Shown: positions 1 to 9,059, counted from the first letter of the stretch. The stretch: 64,000 bases of DNA from G963664585 sp963664585 (GCA_963664585.2 CAXXEO010000009.1:124001-188000); one strand, 5' to 3'. Translations and numbers: made by a program. Notes: generated from the sequence alone by a model not told the origin.

Positions 1-1
1 G

Positions 2-1795
2 GAGTACGGTTTCAGCGTGGACATCTACTCGCTGGGCATTGTGCTCTACCGGATGCTCAACAAAAACCGAGTTCCTTTCCTGCCGCCCGCCCCCGAGCCG
101 ATCACCTACAGTGCCCGGGAAAGCGCGCTGGCCCACCGGATGGGCGGAGACCAGATTTCAAAGCCGTTCTATGCCCAGGGCCGGCTGGCTGAGATCGTCG
201 AGAAGGCGGTTGCCTTCCAGCCCAAAGAGCGGTATCCCAGCCCGATGCAGATGAGACAGGAACTGGAAGCGATTCTATACGAAAAAGAAGACGCCGAAAT
301 CATCTACCCGGACGGGGATGAACTGGCGCTGGCTGAGAATCTTTATGCTTCGAAAACACCCGTCCGGGAGGCTGAGGCTCTTCCGGCCGAACAAACATCC
401 GCCACCAGTTCGATGTTCGGCTCAGTCGCGGCGACAGTTACTGCCAAGCTGGAAGACGGCACCGAGAGCTTTTTTAAAAAAATCTCCCCTGTCAATGGAG
501 ACGGAACAGCAAAGACCCAGAGCGTCTTCAGCCGTTCCGCTGCAAAACGAAAAGCACCAGCACAGACCGACCGCAGAGCAAAGAAGGCATGGCCGCTCGT
601 CCTGACGGCGGCTGCGGTGGTAGCGCTGTCAGCGGGAGGTGCCTTTTACCTGAAAAGTCAACAAATACGGCAGCAGGAAGCGCGCCAGGCCAGTTATCAG
701 TCTTTGATGGTCCAAGCGTCAGGGCTATATGAAAGCGACCCGCAGCAGGCGGGAGCCCGCCTGCTTGACGCGCAGAAGCTCTTTCCCAAAGAGAGCGAGC
801 CTTATATCGGCTACGCTTATGCGCTTTACTGCGACCGACAGTACGAAAAGTGCGTCAATTATATTGAAAACGATCTGGCGCTCGGCAAGAGCTATGAACT
901 ATCCACCCAGAGCCGTCTCAGCGAGATTTTGGGTGCTGCCTATTTCGAAAAGGGCGACTACGCGGCATCGGCTTCCTTCTTCCGCCTATCTACAGCAGGC
1001 GGGGACATCACAGTGTCCGCTATGAGGGACTACGCGGTTGCACTGGGCAGACTGGGAGACATCATTGCGTCCGAAAAAGTTTTGCAGAAGATGTTTGACT
1101 CCGGGGCAGATGAAACCGTGACCAAGTATGTGCAGGCCGAGGTCGATTATGCTCAAAAGGAGTATCTAAATGCCGAACAGGGATTTCGGGCGATCTATGA
1201 CAGTGCAAAGGACACCGATTTGAAAAAGCGCGCTATGCGTTCTCTTGCCGAGGTTTATCGTGATTGTGCCGCGCTGGAAAAGCTGGGCAAATCTCCAATT
1301 GTTAATGCAGCGGCCTGCGAAGCAGAATTATTGTCTAAGGCCGTTACCGAACTGAGCCTGAATAATGACAGCACCATCTGGGAGATGTTGGCTCAGGCCT
1401 ATTTCGACGCATATCAGATGAACCACAAGCTGGGAGACACCTGGCTCAAACAGTCGGCACAGGCCTTTGAGCATGTGCTTGAATTGGGAATCCATAAGGA
1501 TTATCTCTACAGCAATCTATTCATCGTCTACTATCAGCAGGGCGATTATACGATGGCGGAGAACGCGCTTTCCCGCATGGAGCAAGCGTATTCCAAGAGT
1601 TACACTCCCCATGCCCTACGATGTATGATGCTGATCACCATAGAAAACAATAAGACCCAATCTAACCGGGATTATGACGCTGCCTATCAGGAATTTGAGA
1701 AAGCGCAGGGCCTGTTGACAGGCTCTGACGACCGAACCTATTTCCAACAGATTGAAACTCTGATCAAGTCGCTGAAGGCGGAGGGGTGGCTCTGA
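2..1795 (+). CDS. Membrane Ser/Thr protein kinase with TPR-like extracellular part (5' end outside window)
   Basis: The reading frame is open from base 2, so the start lies outside the window. The first visible residues (VDIYSLGIVLYRML) match kinase subdomain IX, where the invariant Asp and the SLG(I/V)xLYxLL pattern follow the activation loop. The catalytic loop and ATP site would lie upstream. After the C-lobe comes a low-complexity linker. A single hydrophobic segment follows (about residues 200-220, counting from the GTG at 17), preceded by KKAW. About 370 outer residues hold TPR-like helical pairs (for example SRLSEILGAAYFEKGDYAAS). This is a Hanks-type kinase with a cytosolic catalytic domain and a surface TPR domain, probably sensing protein or envelope ligands (inference). 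A PP2C phosphatase starts 15 bp downstream, so kinase and phosphatase are probably co-transcribed. Substrates cannot be told. Confidence 0.85.
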   Translation, partial: EYGFSVDIYSLGIVLYRMLNKNRVPFLPPAPEPITYSARESALAHRMGGDQISKPFYAQGRLAEIVEKAVAFQPKERYPSPMQMRQELEAILYEKEDAEIIYPDGDELALAENLYASKTPVREAEALPAEQTSATSSMFGSVAATVTAKLEDGTESFFKKISPVNGDGTAKTQSVFSRSAAKRKAPAQTDRRAKKAWPLVLTAAAVVALSAGGAFYLKSQQIRQQEARQASYQSLMVQASGLYESDPQQAGARLLDAQKLFPKESEPYIGYAYALYCDRQYEKCVNYIENDLALGKSYELSTQSRLSEILGAAYFEKGDYAASASFFRLSTAGGDITVSAMRDYAVALGRLGDIIASEKVLQKMFDSGADETVTKYVQAEVDYAQKEYLNAEQGFRAIYDSAKDTDLKKRAMRSLAEVYRDCAALEKLGKSPIVNAAACEAELLSKAVTELSLNNDSTIWEMLAQAYFDAYQMNHKLGDTWLKQSAQAFEHVLELGIHKDYLYSNLFIVYYQQGDYTMAENALSRMEQAYSKSYTPHALRCMMLITIENNKTQSNRDYDAAYQEFEKAQGLLTGSDDRTYFQQIETLIKSLKAEGWL

Positions 1796-1810
1796 GAAAG
1801 GAAGGCCGAA

Positions 1811-2578
1811 ATGTACTATTTAGAGGCGGCTTGCCGCTGTGACCCTGGCAGAGTACGGCTAAAAAACGAGGACAACCTCTATTTTAACGAAAAAATTCTT
1901 CTAGTGCAAAATCTTGGTACGCCCTGTGTTCTTTCTTTTCGCGGGGCTTTGGGAAACGCTTGCTTTGGAGTATTTGACGGGATGGGCGGAGAACAGCAAG
2001 GAGAACAGGCCGCCTTTCTTGCGGCTCAAGCCCTTCGGGAACGGCTGCGGGGAGGCGCTGAGCAGCCGGGAGAGCGGCTTAAGGAAGCTTGTTTTTTTGC
2101 CAACCGGCGAATTTGCGCCGCTTCAGCCGAGCAGGGCGGGGGGCGGATGGGATCCACCGCAGCTATGCTCCATTTTACGCAGGAGCTTGTATGGCTCTGC
2201 AACATCGGTGACAGCAAAATATTTCGGCATCGAAAAGGAGAACTGACGCAGCTTTCTGTGGACCATACGGACCAGGCTTTTTTGAAGAGAGAGGGGATCA
2301 CAAACAGAAAGCCGTCCCTCACTCAGCATTTGGGAATATGGCCCGAGGAGATGGAGATTGAACCCTATCTGGCCTCTGAACGGTTCAAAGAAGGCGATCT
2401 TTACCTGCTTTGCAGCGACGGGCTGACCGACATGCTCTCCCTTTCGGAAATTGCGGAGATTTTGAGTGTGCGGGAGAAGGTCGAAGCCCGCGTCGACCGT
2501 TTGATCGATTGTGCGATCGACCGTGGCGGTCGTGACAATGTTACGGTCATTCTAAGTGATGTGCGAAGTGATGGTTAA
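1811..2578 (+). CDS. PP2C-family Ser/Thr protein phosphatase
   Basis: At 255 aa this is the usual size of a bacterial PP2C (PPM) phosphatase. Motifs appear in the family order: GRVRLKNEDN near the N-terminus, VFDGMGGEQQGEQAA with metal-binding Asp and Gly around residue 57, NIGDSKIFR in the middle, LLCSDGLTDML, and GGRDNVTVIL at the C-terminus. The last Asp-Asn pair is the fourth metal ligand motif. It should be a cytosolic Mn/Mg-dependent phosphatase that reverses phosphorylation by the adjacent kinase. The ATG is preceded by AGAAAGGAAGG. The kinase stops 15 bp upstream, which supports one operon. No terminator with a clear T-run follows directly. Confidence 0.93.
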   Translation: MYYLEAACRCDPGRVRLKNEDNLYFNEKILLVQNLGTPCVLSFRGALGNACFGVFDGMGGEQQGEQAAFLAAQALRERLRGGAEQPGERLKEACFFANRRICAASAEQGGGRMGSTAAMLHFTQELVWLCNIGDSKIFRHRKGELTQLSVDHTDQAFLKREGITNRKPSLTQHLGIWPEEMEIEPYLASERFKEGDLYLLCSDGLTDMLSLSEIAEILSVREKVEARVDRLIDCAIDRGGRDNVTVILSDVRSDG

Positions 2579-2855
2579 GTGAGAAATCAATAGTGAACAT
2601 GGCAAATTTTTTTGCTTGCAATTTGATTAAGTTGGTTATCCGGTGCTTGGGCGATACGTACACAATACAAAAATCTCACTTCCCAATAATTCTAAAGACG
2701 TTTTTTATAAGTGTTAGTTATCTGTAGCTTTGGGTTTTTTATATCAGGATAGACTGGCCTATATTCTAAAATAACATGGGTTAAATCAATGATTTTGATA
2801 TTTATTTAACTCCCTCAGTTAACAGGAATCATTTGCATTTAGTATATTATAAACA

Positions 2856-2910
2856 ACAAGGGAGCATAATGGCTTAAACCACGAGGGTTCGAACCTTTTT
2901 GCTCCCTTGT
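2856..2910. other. Hairpin with tRNA-like acceptor and T-arm halves
   Basis: The ends ACAAGGGAGC (2856) and GCTCCCTTGT (2901) are perfect complements, giving a 10-bp outer stem. Inside is a second palindrome, GGGTTCGAACC, at about 2886-2895. The TTCGA core is that of a tRNA T-loop, but there is no room for D and anticodon arms (about 47 nt between the acceptor-like ends). It lies in the gene-free stretch 2579-2986. It could be a bidirectional terminator or a small structured RNA. Nothing else was recognised in this 400-bp gap. Confidence 0.5.
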
Positions 2911-2986
2911 CTAAATGTAATGTGTGACCAATATAAATAAAATCCCAATTATGATGAAAATTAGCAACTGGTAGTGATATAGTGTA

Positions 2987-3432
2987 CTATTCTAATTCAA
3001 TTAAAAAGCTATACCCGTGTTTTTCGAAACCCAAACTTTCATAAAACGCATGAGCTTTTATCCTTTTCAGATTACTTGATAAAGCAACTTTGTAACAGCC
3101 GCATTCGCGACAAAGATTAACTGCAAAATTCATCATTTGTGTTCCTATTCCTCTACCTTGGCATTCGGTTTTTACAACCACATCTTCAATTAATCCTGAA
3201 GGTTTTCCACTATTGGCGAGATTGTCCATAATTGCCAAAGCAAAAGTTCCAACAATTTGGTTTTCATCTATTGCTATGTACAGTTTGTAGTTTGGATAAC
3301 TTAATATTTTTTTATAAATAAATAATGCTTTTCTTCTGTCAAGCCTTTGCCGTTATCCATATCAGACTGGCGATAAAGTTTAAGTATTTGAGATATATCT
3401 TCAAAAGATGCTTCCCTAATTGTTGCTTTCAT
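2987..3432 (-). pseudogene. GNAT-family N-acetyltransferase, one frameshift
   Basis: Reading leftwards, an ATG at 3432 with a strong site (AAAGGAG, 9 bp away) opens a frame starting MKATIREASFEDI, typical of GNAT proteins. The frame breaks near 3330. Adding one A in the run GAAGAAAAGC restores a continuous 149-aa protein through KALFIYKKILSYP to the stop at 2987. The downstream half carries the acetyl-CoA motif A (VVVKTECQGRGIGTQMM, with the Q/RxxGxG/A loop) and a C-terminal AHAFYESLGF motif. The break is a single-base deletion in a homopolymer, so either a recent loss of function or a sequencing error is possible. The acceptor substrate is unknown. The gene sits alone between two hairpins. 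Confidence 0.8.
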
Positions 3433-3514
3433 CTTTATTATCTCCTTTATAGTTCATGTTTTATAAATAATCTGAACTCAGCATACCACAATATATCATA
3501 AAAAGTAAAAGAGC

Positions 3515-3571
3515 AAAGGACCCAAGCCACGATAATATGAACCTTAAGGTTCGGTCATTAATGAGTCCTTT
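3515..3571. other. Double-stem hairpin beside the GNAT gene
   Basis: AAAGGAC at 3515 pairs with GTCCTTT at 3565, and inside it lies GAACCTTAAGGTTC (3539-3552), a perfect palindrome. The arrangement (outer stem, ACCACGA/GCCACGA text, inner GAACC/GGTTC stem) resembles the hairpin at 2856-2910 on the other side of the GNAT gene. It may act as the upstream boundary or terminator. Confidence 0.4.
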
Positions 3572-3579
3572 TAGAACAA

Positions 3580-3683
3580 TAGTTGATTAGCTTGAAAACA
3601 AGCTTGTGATTTCTCCCCCCGCCGAAGGCGGGGGGAGAAAATGACGTTTTATATATAGCCAGTTTTTATGTTAATTGGCTATA
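3580..3683. repeat. 104-bp dispersed repeat, copy 1
   Basis: This copy begins TAGTTGATTAGCTTGAAAAC and ends TTAATTGGCTATA. The outer ends are imperfect inverted repeats (TAGTTGATTA versus TAGCCAATTA on the other strand). The centre is a strong GC hairpin, CCCCCCGCCGAAGGCGGGGGG. Near-identical copies lie at 47842-47945 and 59769-59873, always between genes. It has no coding capacity. The form is that of a MITE or a mobile intergenic hairpin. Here it lies just beyond the 3' end of the large pilin-like gene and could also end its transcription. Confidence 0.85.
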
Positions 3684-3708
3684 ACAGACCTGTTGACCTA
3701 TTCCGGTA

Positions 3709-6042
3709 CTATGATTGAGTATATGAATAGTTACTGCCGCTGCTACGCTTGACGGTGATCGTTGAAGTGATGCCATTGCTATGAACCATAACCGTAATAG
3801 GCGTATTGGTGGAAAAATAGCTTGAGCGGTTAAAGGTAACCGATTTACTCGGTACACCTTGTATTGTCACTCCGCTGAGACCCGTGATTGAGGCGCTGCT
3901 GATGGTCGAGTCGAATGTCAAACTGAAACTCTTATTGCTATTTCCTTTAATGCTTGTAGCACATGCCCGTACATTGATTGTGCACTTAGCCGTTTTATTG
4001 CCGTCAACTGTCGTTGCGGTGATATCTGCCGTTCCCGAAGCGATTCCCTTCACGGTTCCATCGCTTGCGACGGTAGCGACGCTTGTGTTGCTTGAACTCC
4101 AGGTAACATTTTTGTTTGTGGCATTGGTCGGGGCAACGGTCGCAGTTAGTTTTTGTGTCTCACCGGTTGTTGCAAATATAGTGATATTAGCAGTTGATTT
4201 GTCTAAGGTCACTCCGGTTACGCCTATCGTATCGGTAACAGTGACCGTGCAGGTAGCTGTCTTGCCTGTGTCATCTGTCGTCACGGTGACAACAGCCGTT
4301 CCTGCGGCGACAGCGGTTACAGTACCGTCGCTAGCAACGGTGGCCGCAGCTGTGTTGCTCGAATTCCAAGCTACATTCTGGTTGGTGGCATTGGTTGGGG
4401 CAATCGTAGCAATAAGTTGTTCTGTTTTTCCTTTCAACATCGTTGTGGATAATTTGTTCAAGGTTACTCCCGTTACTCTTATCGGAGCGGTAACAGTGAC
4501 CGAACAGGTGTCCGTGTATCCGCCGTCAGCTGTCGTTGCGGTGATCACAACAGATCCTGCAGAGATACCCGTCACGGTTCCGTCGCTTGCGACTGTGGCT
4601 ATGGCATTGTTGCTTGAAGTCCAGACAACAGTTTTATTGGCGGCGCTGGACGGTGTAATGGTTGCAAAAAGTGTTTCGGTGTTCCCCGCGGGTATCGAAG
4701 TGGTACTCTTGCTCAGGGCAACTCCTGTAACCCTGATTACTGCCGGTGCAACGGGCTGATACTTGCTCTGCAGATAGCTGTATACAGAAGCCACGTCTGT
4801 ATCAGAAAGAGTCCCATCGTACACGATGATTTCTGCTACATCGACCGGGAAAAACGCGGAAAAGCTGTCACTGCCGATGCAAATTTTCCCGTATGGATTG
4901 ACTGAAATAATTTGGTCGTCAAGGAGGGCTTCCAGACTATCGGAATCTCTAACCGGATAGATTGTAAAAGTGGTCTCCCCGGTGGCTCTCGCAACGATAA
5001 AAGCGGTCTTACCTATTAAATCTGAAGTACCGATTGTTGTCATGACGTCGTTAACGCCATCAAACTGTAAATATTTAGCAAACGTCTCATATTGAAGTCC
5101 GTTATTCAAAAAATCTCCGATTTTTGCTTCGATCAAAGTGGGCATCTTAGTGCTTGTCGTCTGTACTGCATTATTACCGCTTCCGGAGAGATCAGCCCAC
5201 TTTTTAACAACAAATCCTTCGGATACGCTGTTCACGGCGGTAGTATCCTCCTTGGAGATTAATGAGGCATCCAGATGCAACTGCAAATCGCTTATCACAG
5301 GCAGTCCGGATAGGAATACAGGATTGCTCGCGGCGGTAGCGCCCATTTTACCGGATTGTGCAGCCGGCGTAGCGGTGCATATCAGGTGCCTTCCGGCATA
5401 AATCGATGAAACCGATGTCAAGTCAGAGCCGGTCGCCCCGGGTATGATCATATAATCGTTTGGAAAAATCGGATATTTTACACCCTTTTCGATTTCCAGT
5501 ATTTCAGTTATTTCGGTGAGCATCGGTATATTAAAACCTGGCCTTGATACATACCAACGGTAAATATTTGTCAGATTTACATTTAAAGGATCAGTTAAAG
5601 TGACGCTCGAATTGACGAAAAGAGAGGGTGTGTCCTTATATGCGTGAACCAATGTACTTCCATCGGAAAATGCAATGGAAACGGATGCCGACGCAACCGT
5701 AAATTCTGGCATCCGGTTATCCGCAACAACCGTGAACAGCGAACTGTTGCCAATTGTCAATCTCCTTGGAAATCCTTTAACGGTTCGCTGATAGGTTTGA
5801 CCATTAAAAAGTGTAAAGGAATCGGTAGCAGTAATTGTTCCATTTTGTACGGCTTCTTTCACAGCAACGATTTCATCCTCAATGTTCTGTTGAGCGTTCG
5901 CTAAATTGACAGTCATTTTTTGTGTGTTTTGCACAAAACGAAATTGTCCTGCCATAATCGTCAGTATCCCGACGCTGATGATCCCGAGTATTGCCATTGA
6001 GAGTATTATTTCCAGATAGGTAAGACCCTTATTGCTTTTCAT
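3709..6042 (-). CDS. Large type IV prepilin-like protein with lectin-like region and three Big_2 repeats
   Basis: The N-terminus, KGLTYLEIILSMAILGII, is a class III signal segment: Gly before the processing site, Glu at mature position 5, then a hydrophobic helix. A prepilin peptidase should cleave it. After about 230 residues comes a LamG/concanavalin-like stretch (LHLDAS, WADLSGSGNNA, FDGVNDVM, VAEIIVYDGTLSD, residues about 255-430). Three bacterial Ig-like Big_2 repeats follow, each with VTGVxLxK and VATVASDGTVxGI signatures. A Ser/Thr-rich tail of about 70 residues ends the protein. At 777 aa it is far larger than a major pilin, so it is probably an adhesive minor (tip) pilin. It is the last of three prepilin-like genes read leftwards, 53 bp after the VWA protein. 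Confidence 0.82.
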   Translation of the reverse strand: MKSNKGLTYLEIILSMAILGIISVGILTIMAGQFRFVQNTQKMTVNLANAQQNIEDEIVAVKEAVQNGTITATDSFTLFNGQTYQRTVKGFPRRLTIGNSSLFTVVADNRMPEFTVASASVSIAFSDGSTLVHAYKDTPSLFVNSSVTLTDPLNVNLTNIYRWYVSRPGFNIPMLTEITEILEIEKGVKYPIFPNDYMIIPGATGSDLTSVSSIYAGRHLICTATPAAQSGKMGATAASNPVFLSGLPVISDLQLHLDASLISKEDTTAVNSVSEGFVVKKWADLSGSGNNAVQTTSTKMPTLIEAKIGDFLNNGLQYETFAKYLQFDGVNDVMTTIGTSDLIGKTAFIVARATGETTFTIYPVRDSDSLEALLDDQIISVNPYGKICIGSDSFSAFFPVDVAEIIVYDGTLSDTDVASVYSYLQSKYQPVAPAVIRVTGVALSKSTTSIPAGNTETLFATITPSSAANKTVVWTSSNNAIATVASDGTVTGISAGSVVITATTADGGYTDTCSVTVTAPIRVTGVTLNKLSTTMLKGKTEQLIATIAPTNATNQNVAWNSSNTAAATVASDGTVTAVAAGTAVVTVTTDDTGKTATCTVTVTDTIGVTGVTLDKSTANITIFATTGETQKLTATVAPTNATNKNVTWSSSNTSVATVASDGTVKGIASGTADITATTVDGNKTAKCTINVRACATSIKGNSNKSFSLTFDSTISSASITGLSGVTIQGVPSKSVTFNRSSYFSTNTPITVMVHSNGITSTITVKRSSGSNYSYTQS

Positions 6043-6095
6043 TCATTTCACCTTCATTTCTGATACAGGCTAAGGCAGTCAATACACTCTGAATA

Positions 6096-7514
6096 TTATA
6101 AAGCAGGGCCCTGTAGGTACCACAGATCGTTTACGATATCCTGACGGATTTGATCAAACACCTGGGTGAGAGCGGTTGCGCTGCTTGCCCTAAAAACACG
6201 CGAACTGTAATTTTGGGCAGTAATTCCGCAAGCGGCAGCAATGTTATCTACGCTATTAAGTTCTGAACTGATTGAAGAAAAACCTATAACATATACCTTT
6301 GAAAATGGCTCTTTAAGCATTGCACCTATAAGATTGACATATGCGGTTCCTTTCGAATCCAGTGTTGACCCGTTTCCCACAATCTGGCCGTTCGGATTAT
6401 AAGGATCATTTCGGTCCAAATACCCTTCGTTAACATTTCCGCCACCGGTGAGATAGGTCCTGTTATATGCGCTGACAACACTCCCAAAAGTCGTAACACC
6501 ATCAACTAAAACGATCACATAATTACTTGACGTCACGCCGATTCCGGCCGCCGCATTTTGGGCTTCTAAGCCCAAGTAAGCTCTTCTCAGACCATCCCCG
6601 GTATTAGTACCGCCGATAGCTGTAAGGCTGGTTATTTCTGAAATAAGCTGTGTCGTGTTAGTTTTAGCATTTAGGTAAGAATTGGGGTTGTTCGCTGAAG
6701 TCGCAAATGGGACGAGAGAGATATTAATATTGTCCTCCTGGGCGAACTTGTTAATCAGCGTCGTCGCTTCTTCTCTCAAAATGGAAATTCTGCTTTTGCC
6801 TCCGTAGCTTCCGCTTAAATTGTCAGCCATGCTGCCTGAAGTATCCAGAACCATGGCTATGTCACCAACGACGTTTTTAACGCGGTTCTGAGTTTTGAAT
6901 GCAATCGCGATCGCAGGGTCGGTAGTTGAATTTGAGCTGAGATCAATTAGCTGCAATGAGTTTCTGGCCTCAACTTCCGAGGTGATCGTAATCGCGGCTC
7001 TTGGCTTTCCGTATTCATCCAGGCTCCCTACCGGATAACTTTTTATTGAGAATTGCAACAGGCTGTCCTGATTGGAGGGATTTACTTTTGTAAATACAAA
7101 CTGATAAACCACATCAGGGTCGGCCTCCAACAGCACTGTTGAAACATGCGTTTTTGCAGTATCATCATATACGCACTTCACAACTTCATTACCGGTTTCT
7201 CCTGAAGGCAATGTAACCTCGCGGACACCGATATAGTCCCAGCCGGCAGCAAAATTGTTGTAGCTATTCGCACTGAAACTGGATTTTGGAATAGTAAACA
7301 AGGCCGAGGAGTAACGGATTATATCACTAGTACTCTGCAAAGTCATTCTAGTTGAAAATTGAAATTTATATTCGTTTTCACTTAAAGTCATTACTTTTTG
7401 ACCGAACAACAGCATAGAGCCGGACAATATGATTATTAAGCATAACATAGCCATCGAAATAACCAGCTCGATAATTGTAAATCCTTGGTTTTCCCTTTTT
7501 GAATACCTTTTCAT
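6096..7514 (-). CDS. Prepilin-like protein with von Willebrand A domain
   Basis: The start is the ATG at 7514 (MKRYSKRENQGFTIIEL), because GGGAGGTGA lies just upstream; the longer frame to 7544 would place this site inside the gene. QGFTIIELVISMAML is a classic prepilin motif (Gly before cleavage, Phe +1, Glu +5). Residues from about 215 on form a VWA domain with a full MIDAS: DTSGS, a Thr near GGTNTGDG, and an Asp in VIVLVDGV. Such domains bind metal-dependent protein or matrix ligands. It lies 36 bp after the PilX-like gene and 53 bp before the lectin/Big_2 pilin, so all three probably form one transcript and one surface complex. No pilus assembly ATPase or peptidase gene is in the window. 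Confidence 0.85.
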   Translation of the reverse strand: MKRYSKRENQGFTIIELVISMAMLCLIIILSGSMLLFGQKVMTLSENEYKFQFSTRMTLQSTSDIIRYSSALFTIPKSSFSANSYNNFAAGWDYIGVREVTLPSGETGNEVVKCVYDDTAKTHVSTVLLEADPDVVYQFVFTKVNPSNQDSLLQFSIKSYPVGSLDEYGKPRAAITITSEVEARNSLQLIDLSSNSTTDPAIAIAFKTQNRVKNVVGDIAMVLDTSGSMADNLSGSYGGKSRISILREEATTLINKFAQEDNINISLVPFATSANNPNSYLNAKTNTTQLISEITSLTAIGGTNTGDGLRRAYLGLEAQNAAAGIGVTSSNYVIVLVDGVTTFGSVVSAYNRTYLTGGGNVNEGYLDRNDPYNPNGQIVGNGSTLDSKGTAYVNLIGAMLKEPFSKVYVIGFSSISSELNSVDNIAAACGITAQNYSSRVFRASSATALTQVFDQIRQDIVNDLWYLQGPAL

Positions 7515-7550
7515 TACATTCACCTCCCATATATTTTCGAACACAGAATG

Positions 7551-8027
7551 TTATGACTTTATTTGTACCAAAGGATTGGAAACCTGAAACTGAAGCGTGG
7601 ATGATCTGGTAACCGAAGACGAGTTTAAGACGGCTGATGATACGATTTCTACCCATCGATCTCCGTCAACAGTAATTGCCTGAACCGTGATATTCACAAC
7701 ACCGTCTTCCAGTGTCAGAGTATCTGTAAGGGTTCGCGTCATGCTAATAATCGGTTTTTTTGCGGTGCTGAATTCATTATAAACCAGAGTGTCATTTGCT
7801 CCGTAAGTACCCTCTTGCAGTAAGGCGGCAAGACACAGATCCTGGGCCGAAAGAGCCAGATAATAGGCTCTGTTATAGTTTTCCTGAAATTTCGCTTCCA
7901 TTAAATTGGCTTGGCATATCGATGCTATAACTGCTGCGAAAACACTGAGAATGACAAGCGTCACCATAACATATATCAATGCTGCCCCGCGTTTGTTATT
8001 AATTATATTTTTTGATATACTATGCAT
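7551..8027 (-). CDS. PilX-like small prepilin-type protein
   Basis: This 158-aa protein has a short basic N-terminus, NNKRGAALIYVMVTLVIL, then a long hydrophobic helix and a soluble domain. GAALIYVM is the PilX/GspK-type version of the prepilin N-terminus, which lacks the Glu at +5 common in other pilins. In type II secretion and type IV pili such proteins cap the fibre and help start assembly. It is the first gene of the leftward operon. The soluble part shows no recognised binding domain. Confidence 0.7.
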   Translation of the reverse strand: MHSISKNIINNKRGAALIYVMVTLVILSVFAAVIASICQANLMEAKFQENYNRAYYLALSAQDLCLAALLQEGTYGANDTLVYNEFSTAKKPIISMTRTLTDTLTLEDGVVNITVQAITVDGDRWVEIVSSAVLNSSSVTRSSTLQFQVSNPLVQIKS

Positions 8028-8773
8028 TCACTTTTCACCTACCATCAATATTGTCGACAACTTCTTTGCTTAAAACATCACCTGTATCCGGTATTAAGTA
8101 GCGAAATTTTTTAGCAAACGCACAGATAAATATCGCTATTATAGCATAAAGTACCTTTTTATGATTACATTCTATAAGTTATTTGGGAATATTGCAAGAA
8201 ATTGTTGAAATATTGCCTGCTTATCATGCGGGTGAGTATTTTATAATGTCAATGCTACCTCATAGGTAACCTTTAGGATAATTTTTAAATTAAAACGGAG
8301 TAAATGAGAATTTATTTTATTGTGGCAGCAATATTATTTTTGAAAAATGTTAGTGCTATAATGACCACATCTTCTATATAAGATAATATCATGCTGGAGT
8401 AGATCAATAAAATATAACAGCGTTGATAAGCACAAAATAGAGACACTTGTATAATAAATAAAAAAATAGATATGCCAACCATAGATTTCTGTTTCAGAGA
8501 CCGGAATACAGCTTACTGTTATGTCGACGTAAATACTAAAAACCTTTATTGTTATAACCTCGATAAGATTATGCGATATTTTATATAGGCATTAAAAGTT
8601 ATATAAATGGAAGATTTTGATCCCAATCGTTTGTATACCCGATAGTGGTTATGTTCTTTCTGGAGGTATTCTCACAATTGTCGGTGAAGCGATGAATGAA
8701 ATTCAAAAACAACCGATGCTCAGTAATATAACCAGAGGATGGCAATTGTGAACCACACAGTGTTGGCTTAGGT
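8028..8773. other. Intergenic region upstream of the pilin operon
   Basis: About 750 bp of AT-rich sequence without a convincing gene. On the minus strand TGCTATAAT (the -10 hexamer covers 8138-8143) is an extended -10 element some 110 bp before the pilin operon and is the best promoter candidate. TCACAATTG at about 8681 and CAATTGTGA at about 8743 are perfect inverted 9-mers. A 44-codon frame from a TTG at 8617 to 8751 reads protein-like but has no clear start and was not called. Confidence 0.3.
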
Positions 8774-8811
8774 ATATAAAAGCCCCCAAATCCATATGGA
8801 TTTGGGGGCTT
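8774..8811 (-). terminator. Terminator of tRNA-Arg
   Basis: AGCCCCCAAATCCATATGGATTTGGGGGCT (8781-8810) is a perfect inverted repeat. Read leftwards it is followed by TTTATATA. It lies directly after the tRNA-Arg gene on the minus strand and ends its transcript. Confidence 0.85.
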
Positions 8812-8888
8812 TGGTACGCCTGATGCGATTCGAACGCACGACCCTCAGAGTCGGAGTCTGATACTCTATCCAGCTGAGCTACAGGCGC
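8812..8888 (-). tRNA. tRNA-Arg (CCG)
   Basis: Read on the minus strand this 77-nt sequence folds as a cloverleaf. The acceptor stem is GCGCCTG/CAGGCGT with an encoded CCA end, the D arm is present, the anticodon stem is TCAGA/TCTGA around loop CTCCGAC, and the T arm contains GTTCGAATC. The anticodon CCG reads arginine CGG codons. Confidence 0.95.
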
Positions 8889-9022
8889 ATGTATATGAAA
8901 ACCACAGGTGTGGTCATCACGCAATATTAAATTTTTGTAACCAATTTTTGTTTTCCTGTTTTTCCTAAGCTCGCAGATACCCATCATTAGCGGCATTGCA
9001 GACTTTTTTTCCTTGCAGTTGC

Positions 9023-9059
9023 CGGAGTCTATCGCTCAATCCAACTGAACTACAGACGC
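9023..9059 (-). pseudogene. Remnant of a tRNA-Arg 5' half
   Basis: On the minus strand GCGTCTGTAGTTCAGTTGGA, continuing to the anticodon-stem start GACTCCG, is a diverged copy of the first 37 nt of the tRNA-Arg 130 bp away. The 3' half is missing, so it cannot make a tRNA. Such stubs arise by partial duplication or by excision of an element that had inserted in a tRNA. Confidence 0.6.

Noticed and set aside
3884..4759. Open frame of 291 codons on the plus strand, rich in Val/Ala/Leu
   Set aside because: It is the antisense shadow of the Big_2 repeats of the pilin-like gene on the minus strand; no ribosome site and no family.
8617..8751. 44-codon frame reading LIPIVCIPDSGYVLSGGI and onward
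   Set aside because: It looks protein-like but has only a TTG start with a poor site and no recognised homologue; possibly a gene relic.
8028..8773. A c-di-GMP riboswitch before the pilin operon (common for clostridial pili)
   Set aside because: I looked for the conserved cores of both classes on the minus strand and did not find them.
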